DNA of 14,425 nt, from contig RFVZ01000043.1 of assembly GCA_009922405.1 (NCBI GenBank), positions 1 to 14,425 on the forward strand, in the 5' to 3' direction. The notes beneath the pieces were generated by a model. That model was not told where the DNA came from, did no database searches, and worked only from the letters and a program-made list of their open reading frames with translations. Shown here in pieces: positions 1 to 7,035 of this stretch; the stretch's first letter is position 1, and every line of letters starts with the position of its first letter. The position numbers and the translations under genes were made by a program. The stretch comes from Betaproteobacteria bacterium (GTDB taxonomy: Bacteria > Pseudomonadota > Gammaproteobacteria > Burkholderiales > Burkholderiaceae_E).

Positions 1-51
1 TTGATCCGGCCGCTGCTTGATCTGACGGCGCTTTATGGCCGTGAACTATGA
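1..51 (+). CDS. Possible 3' end of an upstream plus-strand gene (partial)
   Basis: Frame 1 is open from the first base to a TGA at 49-51 and reads LIRPLLDLTALYGREL, a plausible protein C-terminus. The other two plus frames stop within the first 20 bases. If real, it ends tail to tail with the membrane-protein gene on the other strand: the two stop codons are adjacent (TAG at 46-48 on minus, TGA at 49-51 on plus). Sixteen codons are too few to name a family, and an open frame this short can occur by chance. Confidence 0.3.
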   Translation: MIRPLLDLTALYGREL

Positions 52-486
52 ACGCGGATGGTGGCGCAGCTCAATCGCCAGAAAGATAAGCGCCAGCCCC
101 AGGACAACGTAGGTTCCGTAAGCGCCCGGCGGAGGGCTATCCAGGATCAGGGGCTTGAGTCGCCCAGCCAGTATTCTGAGCAGTTGTTCAAGGACGATGA
201 TTGCAAGCATCGCCGGTACCAGAAAGCGGTAGCGCAGGACGACTACCCACTGAAGACAGGCCAGTACCAGTTGACTCGCTCCCCACTGGCCGAAGAGCGC
301 CACGATATTGGGCCCACCAGCCACATCGAGCGTAATCCCCGCGATGGTGTGGGCGCCACCATCGGGGGCGAGCAGATGGATGAGACTGCGCGCCGTGCTC
401 ATGACAGTCACCAGGATCAGGAACCCCAGCGACCATCGTGACCCGGAGTAAGGGTCGTCCGCGCGAGGTAGCAGTCGGTCGATCAT
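46..486 (-). CDS. Small four-helix integral membrane protein, unknown function
   Basis: The gene encodes 146 residues from ATG 486. About four hydrophobic segments are visible, near residues 19-39, 60-84, 88-108 and 124-140, the last followed by a basic tail (RHHPRS). I recognise no family and no catalytic motif. The frame stays open upstream to about 576, but that would run into the acyl-CoA-binding gene. ATG 486 begins 11 bases after the stop of that gene (TAA 498-500) and is the natural start. No strong Shine-Dalgarno is seen, so translation may be coupled to the gene before it. It is the last gene of the minus-strand operon, so it may be a small accessory or transport-related membrane component; that role is inferred from position only. 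Confidence 0.7.
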   Translation of the reverse strand: MIDRLLPRADDPYSGSRWSLGFLILVTVMSTARSLIHLLAPDGGAHTIAGITLDVAGGPNIVALFGQWGASQLVLACLQWVVVLRYRFLVPAMLAIIVLEQLLRILAGRLKPLILDSPPPGAYGTYVVLGLALIFLAIELRHHPRS

Positions 487-497
487 GGACGAACGCG

Positions 498-749
498 TTA
501 GTCCTGCAGCGATTCGACCAGGGCGACGTACGCTTTTTTGGCATCGTCCTGAGACATGCCATGGTTCTCCGCCCAAGCTTTATGCTTGAACATGCCCACC
601 ATGTCATCGGGGCCTTCCTCTGGGGCGTCACCAACGCTGCCCTGTTTGTAGAGCGCATACAGCTTGAGCATCGTGGCATTGTCCGGACGGTTGGATAGGG
701 TTTTGGAGTTGGCGACGGCAGTCTGAAAGTTGTGATCCAGATCGGACAT
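498..749 (-). CDS. Acyl-CoA-binding protein (ACBP), probably also made from an internal start
   Basis: These 83 residues from ATG 749 match the whole ACBP family length (about 86) and pattern. They include NATMLKLYALYKQGSVGD (24-41) with the Tyr/Lys ligand residues Y31, Y34 and K35, then the GMFKHKAWAE region (52-61) with K55, K57 and W59, then DDAKKAYVALVESL (68-81) with Y74. ACBP is a four-helix bundle that holds long-chain acyl-CoA esters in the cytoplasm and delivers them to enzymes. The segment shares the reading frame of the GST-like gene, but a good ribosome site (AAGGA, 7 bases before ATG) marks its own start. An acyl-CoA carrier fits the FadD ligase and crotonase encoded on the other strand. 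Whether it is free, fused or both cannot be told from sequence. Confidence 0.85.
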   Translation of the reverse strand: MSDLDHNFQTAVANSKTLSNRPDNATMLKLYALYKQGSVGDAPEEGPDDMVGMFKHKAWAENHGMSQDDAKKAYVALVESLQD

Positions 750-1961
750 GATGATTTCCTTTGGGATGGTTGGCGAGACGAAAGAAACAGATTCGGAATC
801 AGGCCCCCAGACTTCGCTGTAGCCTTGGTGGATGACCCGGCGTCGGCAGCGTAAATCGAGTAAAGCTTCCAGGCCGGTCGATTGGAGTAACGCGCGCAAC
901 CGGGCGCTCTGTTCGGGCTCCAGGGCGCTGGCCGCGTCCTGAAACCGCTGCAGGAGCAACAGTCGATACGGCATGACCATGACATCGACTGAGAGACCAC
1001 GCCACTGCATGGGCGTCACACCGATCGAACGAATGCCGGGTTTTTTGACACCGCTGGTGCCGGCCAAAAGCTCAGGCCGATCGGCCAGCCAGGCGTTGGT
1101 GAAGGCGACGTGAGCCTGAATTTCCGGTAAGTAATCTTCTGCAATGAAGGCGAGCAGAGGTGCGAGCGCTTCGGGCTCCACCCACTGCGGTGCCTTGCCC
1201 AAGTATTCGGCTGCGTCCTCATCGGGCGCATTCATGCGCTCGGTCCAGCGCCATACCCGGGGCGCGATCTGCTTAAGCATCGCACTGGGATAGGGGTCCC
1301 GACCAAGGTGGGCGTACAGGGGGCCGAGCAGCCCGTAGTCACCATGGCTTGGGGTCGTGCCGAGGAGATAGGGAGTTGCCGCGAGATGCTGGTTAAAACG
1401 CGACAGGAACTCTCGAGTGGCCTGCTCAATCAGCGGGATCGTTTCCGCATTGACCCCAAAGGCCTTCGTCGCGCTGCGCATTCGGGAACTCGCGAACGCG
1501 AATACTTCTGCTTGTTCGGTCGCTGAAGCCTCTGGCGCCAGTGAACTGGTGAAGTCGCGGCGCAGGAACTCCAGATTGTCAGCATCGAAATTCCAGCGGT
1601 AGTGCATCGCCGGGCGCAACAATCCTTCGCCGCCAAAGAGCTCGAACAGGTGGGCCAGGACTCGAAGTAGAGGGTCCGGTGGCAGAGCGCTTGGACCTTG
1701 TTCGCGAGGCTCGCTCGACCGGTGATCACGCAGCGACTCGAAGTGATCGATGATCATCGATCCGTCCTGGACGAGCGTACCGTCCGGCGTCTGCAAGACC
1801 GGGATGATCCAGCGCCCGATCGTCGATACGACGTGTTCCCGAAAATGGGGATGAGCGGGTGAACGTTCTTCGAACGGGATTCGTTGCTTTCGCAGGTATG
1901 AACGAACCTTGGCCGTGTAAAGGGACCCAGGCATCCCGTAAAGAATGGTGTCGGTTGTCAT
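498..1961 (-). CDS. GST-like protein fused in frame to an acyl-CoA-binding protein
   Basis: The frame encodes 487 residues. Residues 1-80 form a glutathione S-transferase thioredoxin fold, with TILYGMPGSLYTAKVR at the N-terminus, the cis-proline in WIIPVL (P54) and the DGS motif (67-69) that usually contacts glutathione. Residues about 100-270 fit the helical GST C-terminal domain (SHGDYGLLGPLYAHLG near 205-220). A long extra region follows to about 404. Residues 405-487 are then a complete acyl-CoA-binding protein. No stop codon separates the two parts. Expected chemistry is glutathione conjugation or a glutathione-dependent reaction in the cytoplasm; the substrate is unknown. The start is ATG 1961, 42 bases after the sulfatase stop. 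The GST part is longer than typical GSTs (about 200-240 residues). It could be a true fusion, or a GST gene that lost its stop and reads into ACBP. Confidence 0.8.
   Translation of the reverse strand: MTTDTILYGMPGSLYTAKVRSYLRKQRIPFEERSPAHPHFREHVVSTIGRWIIPVLQTPDGTLVQDGSMIIDHFESLRDHRSSEPREQGPSALPPDPLLRVLAHLFELFGGEGLLRPAMHYRWNFDADNLEFLRRDFTSSLAPEASATEQAEVFAFASSRMRSATKAFGVNAETIPLIEQATREFLSRFNQHLAATPYLLGTTPSHGDYGLLGPLYAHLGRDPYPSAMLKQIAPRVWRWTERMNAPDEDAAEYLGKAPQWVEPEALAPLLAFIAEDYLPEIQAHVAFTNAWLADRPELLAGTSGVKKPGIRSIGVTPMQWRGLSVDVMVMPYRLLLLQRFQDAASALEPEQSARLRALLQSTGLEALLDLRCRRRVIHQGYSEVWGPDSESVSFVSPTIPKEIIMSDLDHNFQTAVANSKTLSNRPDNATMLKLYALYKQGSVGDAPEEGPDDMVGMFKHKAWAENHGMSQDDAKKAYVALVESLQD
757..761 (-). 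promoter_or_regulatory. Internal ribosome binding site for ACBP
   Basis: Read on the minus strand the bases are AAAGGAAATCATCATG, an AAGGA core 7 bases before ATG 749. It lies inside the open GST-ACBP frame exactly where the ACBP homology begins, which argues that ACBP is translated independently. Confidence 0.65.
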
Positions 1962-2003
1962 GCTGATGGTTCTTGGGGCTGGCTCGACGCTTCGATCAAT
2001 CGC

Positions 2004-3704
2004 CTAGTTCCCGTAATAAACATAGTCATCCGTGGGCGTCAGTTGCGCCTTCATGGTCTTATCGATCGGGATGGCGCCTGCGCCCATGGAAGGCCAGATG
2101 GGTTTGCGCTGGGTCTGGTTGAATTCGACGATCTTGGCTTTCATGGCTGCGACGCGCTGGGGTTCACGTTCGGCCAGGTTGTTTTTTTCGGTTGGATCGT
2201 TAGCGAGGTCATAGAGCCAGTCTTTTTTGGGCTGTTCGGTGACCTGAAGCTTCCAGTCGCCTTCGCGCATGACGCGATAGCTGTCGGTACGCCAATGCAG
2301 CACATCGTGGGGCCTGCCGCTCGATTCGCCACGGATGAAGGGCAGCAGATTGACGCCATCGATGGGGCGATCCGCGGGTGGCTTTGCGCCTGCGGCGGCA
2401 GCTGCCGTGGCAAAGACGTCGAAGTGGCTCACGGGTGCGCCATAGCTGACCGCTTTCGGAATGGCGGCGGGCCAGCGCATGAAGTAAGGCACTCGAATGC
2501 CCCCTTCAAAGAAGGTCGCCTTCCAGCCCCGATACGGGGTGTTCAGGCCATCGATACCGATGTAGTGGGCGCCGCCATTGTCGCTGGTGAAGATCACTAA
2601 GGTGTTGTCATCGACGCCCTGGTCCTTGAGCGACTGCAGCACGCGGCCGATGTTGCGATCGAGCGATCGGATCATCGCGGCGTAGACGCGCATTGTGTGA
2701 TCGGTGATGTGGCTGAGCGCGTCGTAGTCTTCGCGGGTCGCCTGCAAGGGGGTATGCGGGGCGTTGTAGGCCAGGTAGAGAAAGAAGGGTCGGTTCTTGT
2801 TGGCTGTAACGACATTGACGGCTTCGTCGGTGAGGTAGTCGGTCATGTACTTGGGCGGCTTGAACGGCTCACCGTCTTTGAAACGCACGCCCCAGGCATG
2901 TCCAGCCCATTGGAACCGGTCGATCGGGTCGTATTCCTGTTTGGAATTGACGACCTGCGGGTCGTTCTCGGGGAAATACATCGATCCCCCGTGAAGCATG
3001 GAAAGCGATTCATCGAAGCCATGGGCGTAGGAGCGAAACTGCGGGCTGTCGCCTAGATGCCACTTGCCAAGGTGCACGGTGTGATAGCCCGAGCCCTGCA
3101 GCAGTCGAGCGAGGGTGATTTCGCTCGTGGGCAGGCCCATGTCCTCGTAAGGAATCAGGTCCTTCTCACGATCTTTGTAGTACATCGATTGGTGGAGTTG
3201 TTCCGGATCGCGATAGGTCCCCAGTACCTTCATGAATTGCGGGGGAGCAGGCGTGAACTCGAAGCCAAACCGGGTGGCGTAGCGTCCCGTCATCAGTGCG
3301 GCGCGCGAGGGCGCGCAGGTCGCATTGCCGGAGTAGCCGACCCGAAAGTTGACGCCCTGCTGGGCGATCGAATCAATGTGGGGGGTCGGGACGGTGCCAC
3401 CTGCGATCCCACCGCCATGGAGCGTGATGTCGTTCATGCCCAGATCGTCGGCAACAATCAGGATGACATTGGGCTGCCGGGCGCCAGTCGCAGTGGATTT
3501 GGCTTCCGCGGGGCCTGCCTGCCACTGCACCTCGCGGGTGGGCGCATATTCTTTGCGCAACACATACTTCACCATCAACAATGTCAATCCGACTCGCCCG
3601 CCAACTGCGTAAAAGCCCACGGTGCCCAGGACTGCAAGCGCGACTAAGGAAACCAGGAGGATGCGCAACCACGAAAATCGCCGGCCTTGTGTCAGTGAGG
3701 TCAT
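2004..3704 (-). CDS. Membrane-anchored Cys-type sulfatase (arylsulfatase family)
   Basis: The gene encodes 566 residues. An N-terminal membrane segment (about 13-36) is followed by a sulfatase domain starting near residue 77 (QPNVILIVADDLGMND). Metal ligands D86/D87 and D375/N376 (SDNGG) are present. The sulfatase signature CAPSRAALMTGR is intact with C130, the cysteine converted to formylglycine. K214/H216 (GKWHLG), H317 (APHTP) and K395 also fit the active site. The C-terminal part GDWKLQV...YDLANDPTEKNNLA is typical of the family. It hydrolyses sulfate esters; the anchor places the enzyme on the periplasmic side. ATG 3704 overlaps the TGA of the preceding gene as ATGA, which decides the start. 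Cys-type sulfatases need a formylglycine-generating enzyme or anSME; neither is in this window. Sulfatase paralogues are hard to assign to substrates, so aryl, alkyl or steryl sulfates all remain possible. Confidence 0.93.
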   Translation of the reverse strand: MTSLTQGRRFSWLRILLVSLVALAVLGTVGFYAVGGRVGLTLLMVKYVLRKEYAPTREVQWQAGPAEAKSTATGARQPNVILIVADDLGMNDITLHGGGIAGGTVPTPHIDSIAQQGVNFRVGYSGNATCAPSRAALMTGRYATRFGFEFTPAPPQFMKVLGTYRDPEQLHQSMYYKDREKDLIPYEDMGLPTSEITLARLLQGSGYHTVHLGKWHLGDSPQFRSYAHGFDESLSMLHGGSMYFPENDPQVVNSKQEYDPIDRFQWAGHAWGVRFKDGEPFKPPKYMTDYLTDEAVNVVTANKNRPFFLYLAYNAPHTPLQATREDYDALSHITDHTMRVYAAMIRSLDRNIGRVLQSLKDQGVDDNTLVIFTSDNGGAHYIGIDGLNTPYRGWKATFFEGGIRVPYFMRWPAAIPKAVSYGAPVSHFDVFATAAAAAGAKPPADRPIDGVNLLPFIRGESSGRPHDVLHWRTDSYRVMREGDWKLQVTEQPKKDWLYDLANDPTEKNNLAEREPQRVAAMKAKIVEFNQTQRKPIWPSMGAGAIPIDKTMKAQLTPTDDYVYYGN

Positions 3705-4930
3705 TGCATGGTCTCGGTTGTGGTGTTCTGGGTGAGCACTGAAATCAGGTCTTGTTCGACCATCCACAAACGGTCATTACCCCAGATCGCGGGGCAATCA
3801 TTCACGCGAAAACTGGGTACGCCCCAGCACCCCAAATCGAGCATCTCCTGGCGATTGGTTTCGGCGACCGCCTGCCAACTGGGATCGGCGAGCGCAGCAT
3901 TCATTTCACGCCGGCTCAAGCCCGCGCGTTCGGCGATTTGCCAAAGCCCCGGGTCATTGCCCGCGTAAATCCCGTCCGCAAATACACCCTGCAGGAATGA
4001 TTCCGCCAAAGCGCTGCCTTTCCCAAGTGGGATGGCGTGATGCAGTAAAGCAAGGCCGCGTTCTGCAGGCGCGCCGACGGGGTCAACCGCATGACCAAAT
4101 CGAATGCCCAGCCGATCGGCTTCGCGTTTGACATCCCGGGTGATGTAGAGCCGTTTCGCCTTGGGGACCGGCAGCCCCCGCATCACCATAGGCAACACGG
4201 GACGGAGTCGAAGCGTTGCCCCATAGTGCTGTGCAATCTTCCGAATCTGGGCTGCTGCCAGGTAGGTGTAAGGGCTTCGAAAGGAGCAGAAAAAATCGAT
4301 CGTGGTTGTCGCGTCGGTGGACTGGGGCATTGGCCGCCATTGCAGGGACTGCGGTGGATATAGCGGTCCTCGAGGAGAGCCAGCTCTGGCCAGACCCGCC
4401 CCGGATAAGCGTTCTTCAAGATAGTGAAGTCGATCAATTCCCCAATACCATTCGCCTTCGAAGTAGAAGGTTGCGCCCAGGTAGTGGCCCAGGCGATCGC
4501 GCAACTGACCGCCTTGCTGAGGGTCCTTGTTGAGATCCAGCGTATCCCAGACCTTGCTGTTAATTGGGTTCAAGCCGAGTGCGTCGCCCAGGCGTTTCGC
4601 ATCCCGAACAGACCAGGATTCGAGCCGGGCACGGTCTGGGGCAGCGGCATCCGAAGGGGGCGGTACGCGGTGGCATTGAAGGCGGATGTCATAGCGATCT
4701 CGAAATCGAATCAGGCTCTGCGCCGCGAGTTCGCTATAAGGATCATCATCCTGATGGAAGTAATGAACAGTCGCCGGGTTGCCCTGGATGTGCCTCGCCA
4801 CCGCATGGCCTGTTCGCAGGATGTCTCTTAAGCCCCGGCTGTTAAACGGGCGACTCAGCGTTCGTTGAAGAAGAACTTCAATCGGAGACACGTTGGCGGT
4901 TCTGCGTCTGTGGTGCGTCGGCTTGGGCAC
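3701..4930 (-). CDS. Tandem HCCA-isomerase/kappa-GST-like (DsbA-fold) protein
   Basis: The frame encodes up to 409 residues. The C-terminal half (about 208-400) fits the 2-hydroxychromene-2-carboxylate isomerase/kappa-class GST family: IDFFCSFRSPYTYLAAAQI with S219-P220-Y221 (catalytic Ser region), then GCWGVPSFRV (368-376) with the cis-proline, then WGNDRLWMVEQDL (383-395). The N-terminal half (about 52-175) repeats the same plan in degenerate form: VHYFHQDDDPYSELAAQSL, with DDPY in place of SPY, and WGIDRLHYLEERL. Family enzymes isomerise aromatic-degradation intermediates using glutathione, or conjugate glutathione. The usual family length is about 200, so this is a fused duplication. The start is uncertain: GTG 4930 overlaps the DJ-1 gene by 53 bases, and GTG 4891 (overlap 14 bases) is an alternative; neither has a strong ribosome site. 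It ends in ATGA overlap with the sulfatase, so the two are translationally coupled. Confidence 0.85.
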   Translation of the reverse strand: MPKPTHHRRRTANVSPIEVLLQRTLSRPFNSRGLRDILRTGHAVARHIQGNPATVHYFHQDDDPYSELAAQSLIRFRDRYDIRLQCHRVPPPSDAAAPDRARLESWSVRDAKRLGDALGLNPINSKVWDTLDLNKDPQQGGQLRDRLGHYLGATFYFEGEWYWGIDRLHYLEERLSGAGLARAGSPRGPLYPPQSLQWRPMPQSTDATTTIDFFCSFRSPYTYLAAAQIRKIAQHYGATLRLRPVLPMVMRGLPVPKAKRLYITRDVKREADRLGIRFGHAVDPVGAPAERGLALLHHAIPLGKGSALAESFLQGVFADGIYAGNDPGLWQIAERAGLSRREMNAALADPSWQAVAETNRQEMLDLGCWGVPSFRVNDCPAIWGNDRLWMVEQDLISVLTQNTTTETMQ

Positions 4931-5762
4931 CCGCCACCCGCATCATCGCCTGTGCAGTCGGGATCCCGGCATTCTGGTTCTGTCCGGTGACCAGCCGGCC
5001 GTCAACAACAACGTGCTGGGCAAAAATATCGAGCAACGCGTGAGTGGACTCGAACTGCGCACCCGCGGCCCGCATATCGCGCTCTGGATGTTTGGGTGTG
5101 AATGTAATGCCCAGTTGCTTCACCTGAGCGTCGGTCACTGCGGTCAGTTTTCGGCCCCGCACAAGTGGCTGACCGGTCTCGTCGACGGCCTGTAGTAATC
5201 CCAGGGGACCATGGCATACGCCGCCGATCACGCTTCCTGCAGACCAAGCTTGCGAGATGCCAAGGCCTAGCGTCTCCGACTGCGCCAGATCATAGGCGGC
5301 ACCCCAGCCACCAGCCAGAAAAATAATGTCATAGCTTTTGAAATCAATCGTTTTGATCGACTGGGACTGGGCAGTCTTGCGCTTGAATTCTGGGTCCTGC
5401 AGGTAACGTCGATCTGCGGGTGTCGCCAGAAACCATCTAAACGAATCGGGTTCGATCGGGATAGATCCACCACGGATACTGGCGACATCGACGCTCATGC
5501 CCGCATCCAGAAAGGTGTAGTAGGGCAGTGTCAGTTCGCTGCCAAAGACACCCGTGGCCTTGCCATTGGTCTTGCCCGGCCGATCAAGCGTCGCGTGACT
5601 GGTGGTGATGACCAGCGCGCGCTTGCCAGGCAGTTGCACGGTAGGACCCGTGTAGTCAGGATGCAGACCAAACGATTTCAGGACGGTCGGAAGTCCGAGC
5701 CATAGAAACAGCCCTACGCCAATTGCTGCGACGCCACCCCAGAGCAATGCTGGATGAATCAT
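4878..5762 (-). CDS. Membrane-anchored DJ-1/PfpI-family protein
   Basis: The gene encodes 294 residues. A hydrophobic N-terminal segment (about 5-29) precedes a DJ-1/PfpI (class I glutamine-amidotransferase-like) domain. Landmarks are KRALVITTSHATL (48-59), GVFGSELTLPYYTF with E76, DIIFLAGGWGAAYDL (145-159), the nucleophile elbow GGVCHGPLGLL with C183-H184, and a C-terminal LVTGQNQNAG (258-266). This layout is closest to the Hsp31-like branch, whose members act as glyoxalase III/deglycase, chaperone or hydrolase. True amidotransferase activity is unlikely because no synthase partner domain is present. An N-terminal membrane anchor is uncommon for this mostly cytosolic superfamily and suggests a periplasmic location. 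ATG 5762 starts 5 bases after the stop of the MBL gene, so the two are co-transcribed. Confidence 0.88.
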   Translation of the reverse strand: MIHPALLWGGVAAIGVGLFLWLGLPTVLKSFGLHPDYTGPTVQLPGKRALVITTSHATLDRPGKTNGKATGVFGSELTLPYYTFLDAGMSVDVASIRGGSIPIEPDSFRWFLATPADRRYLQDPEFKRKTAQSQSIKTIDFKSYDIIFLAGGWGAAYDLAQSETLGLGISQAWSAGSVIGGVCHGPLGLLQAVDETGQPLVRGRKLTAVTDAQVKQLGITFTPKHPERDMRAAGAQFESTHALLDIFAQHVVVDGRLVTGQNQNAGIPTAQAMMRVAGAQADAPQTQNRQRVSD

Positions 5763-5767
5763 AGGAA

Positions 5768-6874
5768 TTAGAAGTTCTTTCGTTGTTGAGATTCGATCCG
5801 GGTCGTTCCAGCGGGCAGACTGAACCAGTCAAAATCCTGACCAACATGGATCGGGCCGCGAAAAATCTCGCCGGATTTTCCGCGAAAGGTTTCTTCTAGA
5901 AGACTGGACGGCAGGGGCGGAACGATGTGATTCATGACCAGCATACGGACGCCACTCGCCTGCGCCGTTTCGGCCGCTTGCTCCGGCGTCGTATGGTAGT
6001 TCTCGATGTCCGTCATGACCTGCTGGAGTTCAAGCCGGCCGGCTTGTTTGAAGCCGGTTTGAAGCAGCTTCAGCAGCTCGATCGATTGTGCTTCATGCAC
6101 CAGCAGATCCACCCCTTTCGCCTCGCGCTCGATCGCGTCGGATTTGCTGGTGTCGCCGCTGATCACCACGGTGCGATCCTTGTACCGGATCCGATAACCA
6201 ACCGCCGGATCGATGGGCCCATGTTTGACCTTGAAGGCGACGATCTCGAGGTCAGGGTCAGCGATCAGAACCGTCCGCCCCGTGTCGGCGGGTAGTTCAA
6301 AAACGTGAGGCAACCCACCGAACCCTGACGGTGGTGCCACCTTGGGTCCATGGTGAGCGCTGCGCCAGCCAGCATCGGCCGTATACGCTTGCATGAAACC
6401 GTTTAGGACCGGAAGCAGACCTTGCGGGCCATGGATCGCCAGTGGTGCTGAAGCGTTGCCCTGGATCCACCTTACGAGCATCAATTCGCCCAGGCCATCG
6501 ATATGGTCGGAGTGATAGTGCGTAAAAAATACCGCCTCAATCTGCCCCGGGTTCAATTGCATCCGCGAAATGTTGCGTGCTGCGCCTCCACCGGTGTCGA
6601 AAACGAACATTCTCTTTCCGGCAACGACCACCGTGCAGGGCCCGCTGCGCCGGGGATCGGGGAACGGTGAGCCTGCACCACACAAACCCACGTGAAGGCC
6701 GTCGCTTAGTTGCGCGATCGGGTTCGCGTCGGACGTACTGCTTGCCACCATGCGCTGGGCGAGTTGCAGCACGATTTTGCTGCGCTGAGAGTAGAGCGCA
6801 CCCGCAATCACCAGAATGATGAGGATCGCGATACCTCCAATTTTGAGACTCGATTGGTTGTTATTCGAATTCAT
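5768..6874 (-). CDS. Membrane-anchored MBL-fold metallo-hydrolase (RNase Z-like/AtsA-like)
   Basis: The gene encodes 368 residues. A hydrophobic anchor at about 11-29 precedes a metallo-beta-lactamase fold. The zinc motif HYHSDHIDGL has H119, H121, D123 and H124. Further ligands are probably H218 (VKHGP), D241 (ISGDTS) and H316 (VMNHIVPP). The glycine-rich LCGAGSPFPDPRRSGPC (64-80) and FDTGGG (92-97) match the RNase Z/arylsulfatase-AtsA-like branch rather than beta-lactamases. The anchor argues against tRNA processing and for hydrolysis of an ester, sulfate ester or lactone at the periplasmic face. It is the first gene of the minus-strand operon, head to head with fadD, and starts at ATG 6874 with only a weak ribosome site. 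A second potential ester hydrolase alongside the operon's sulfatase suggests deconjugation chemistry (inference). Confidence 0.9.
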   Translation of the reverse strand: MNSNNNQSSLKIGGIAILIILVIAGALYSQRSKIVLQLAQRMVASSTSDANPIAQLSDGLHVGLCGAGSPFPDPRRSGPCTVVVAGKRMFVFDTGGGAARNISRMQLNPGQIEAVFFTHYHSDHIDGLGELMLVRWIQGNASAPLAIHGPQGLLPVLNGFMQAYTADAGWRSAHHGPKVAPPSGFGGLPHVFELPADTGRTVLIADPDLEIVAFKVKHGPIDPAVGYRIRYKDRTVVISGDTSKSDAIEREAKGVDLLVHEAQSIELLKLLQTGFKQAGRLELQQVMTDIENYHTTPEQAAETAQASGVRMLVMNHIVPPLPSSLLEETFRGKSGEIFRGPIHVGQDFDWFSLPAGTTRIESQQRKNF

Positions 6875-7035
6875 ACTGTCGAAGCTCGGATTGGATTTGC
6901 CCAGGGTTCAGTGCGACCGGTTTGCAGGGTTCGCCAGACTTGTGCCGGTCCAAAAAATACGGCATTGTTTATGCCAATAGTTATACAACAAAATCGCTGG
7001 CGCCGGCATCCGGGAATGCGCTTGCTGGGGGAGAC
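6875..7035. promoter_or_regulatory. Divergent control region between the two operons
   Basis: These 161 bases separate the ATG of the MBL gene (6874, minus) from the ATG of fadD (7036, plus), so they must hold promoters for both six-gene operons. Visible structure: a direct repeat CAGGGTTC at 6902-6909 and 6925-6932 (23 bases apart, about two helical turns), an inverted repeat GGCAT-N5-ATGCC at 6961-6975, and an AT-rich stretch around 6951-6994 with TATACA at 6982. I find no convincing -35/-10 pair and no recognisable FadR or PsrA operator. A fadD ribosome site (GGGGGAG, about 7028-7034) closes the region. Confidence 0.55.

Noticed and set aside
188..1000. Long minus-strand open frame overlapping the GST-ACBP gene (270 codons)
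   Set aside because: It is out of frame with a region of clear GST/ACBP homology, its translation is rich in Ser, Arg, Pro and Cys without motifs, and it is an out-of-frame shadow common in GC-rich DNA.
3057..3647. 196-codon plus-strand frame inside the sulfatase gene
   Set aside because: It is antisense to the sulfatase active-site region, whose signature motifs establish the minus-strand gene.
4494..4501. GCGATCGC copies as evidence of a cyanobacterial source
   Set aside because: The gene content (FadD, sulfatase, GSTs, HCCA isomerase, ACBP) is proteobacterial in character, and CGATCG excess is not restricted to cyanobacteria.
5768..6874. MBL-fold gene as an antibiotic beta-lactamase
   Set aside because: The surrounding motifs fit the RNase Z/AtsA-like branch, and the operon context is metabolic.
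6922..7035. N-terminal extension of FadD from 6922
   Set aside because: FadD homology begins exactly at ATG 7036 with a good ribosome site; the extension has no FadD counterpart and would fill the divergent control region.
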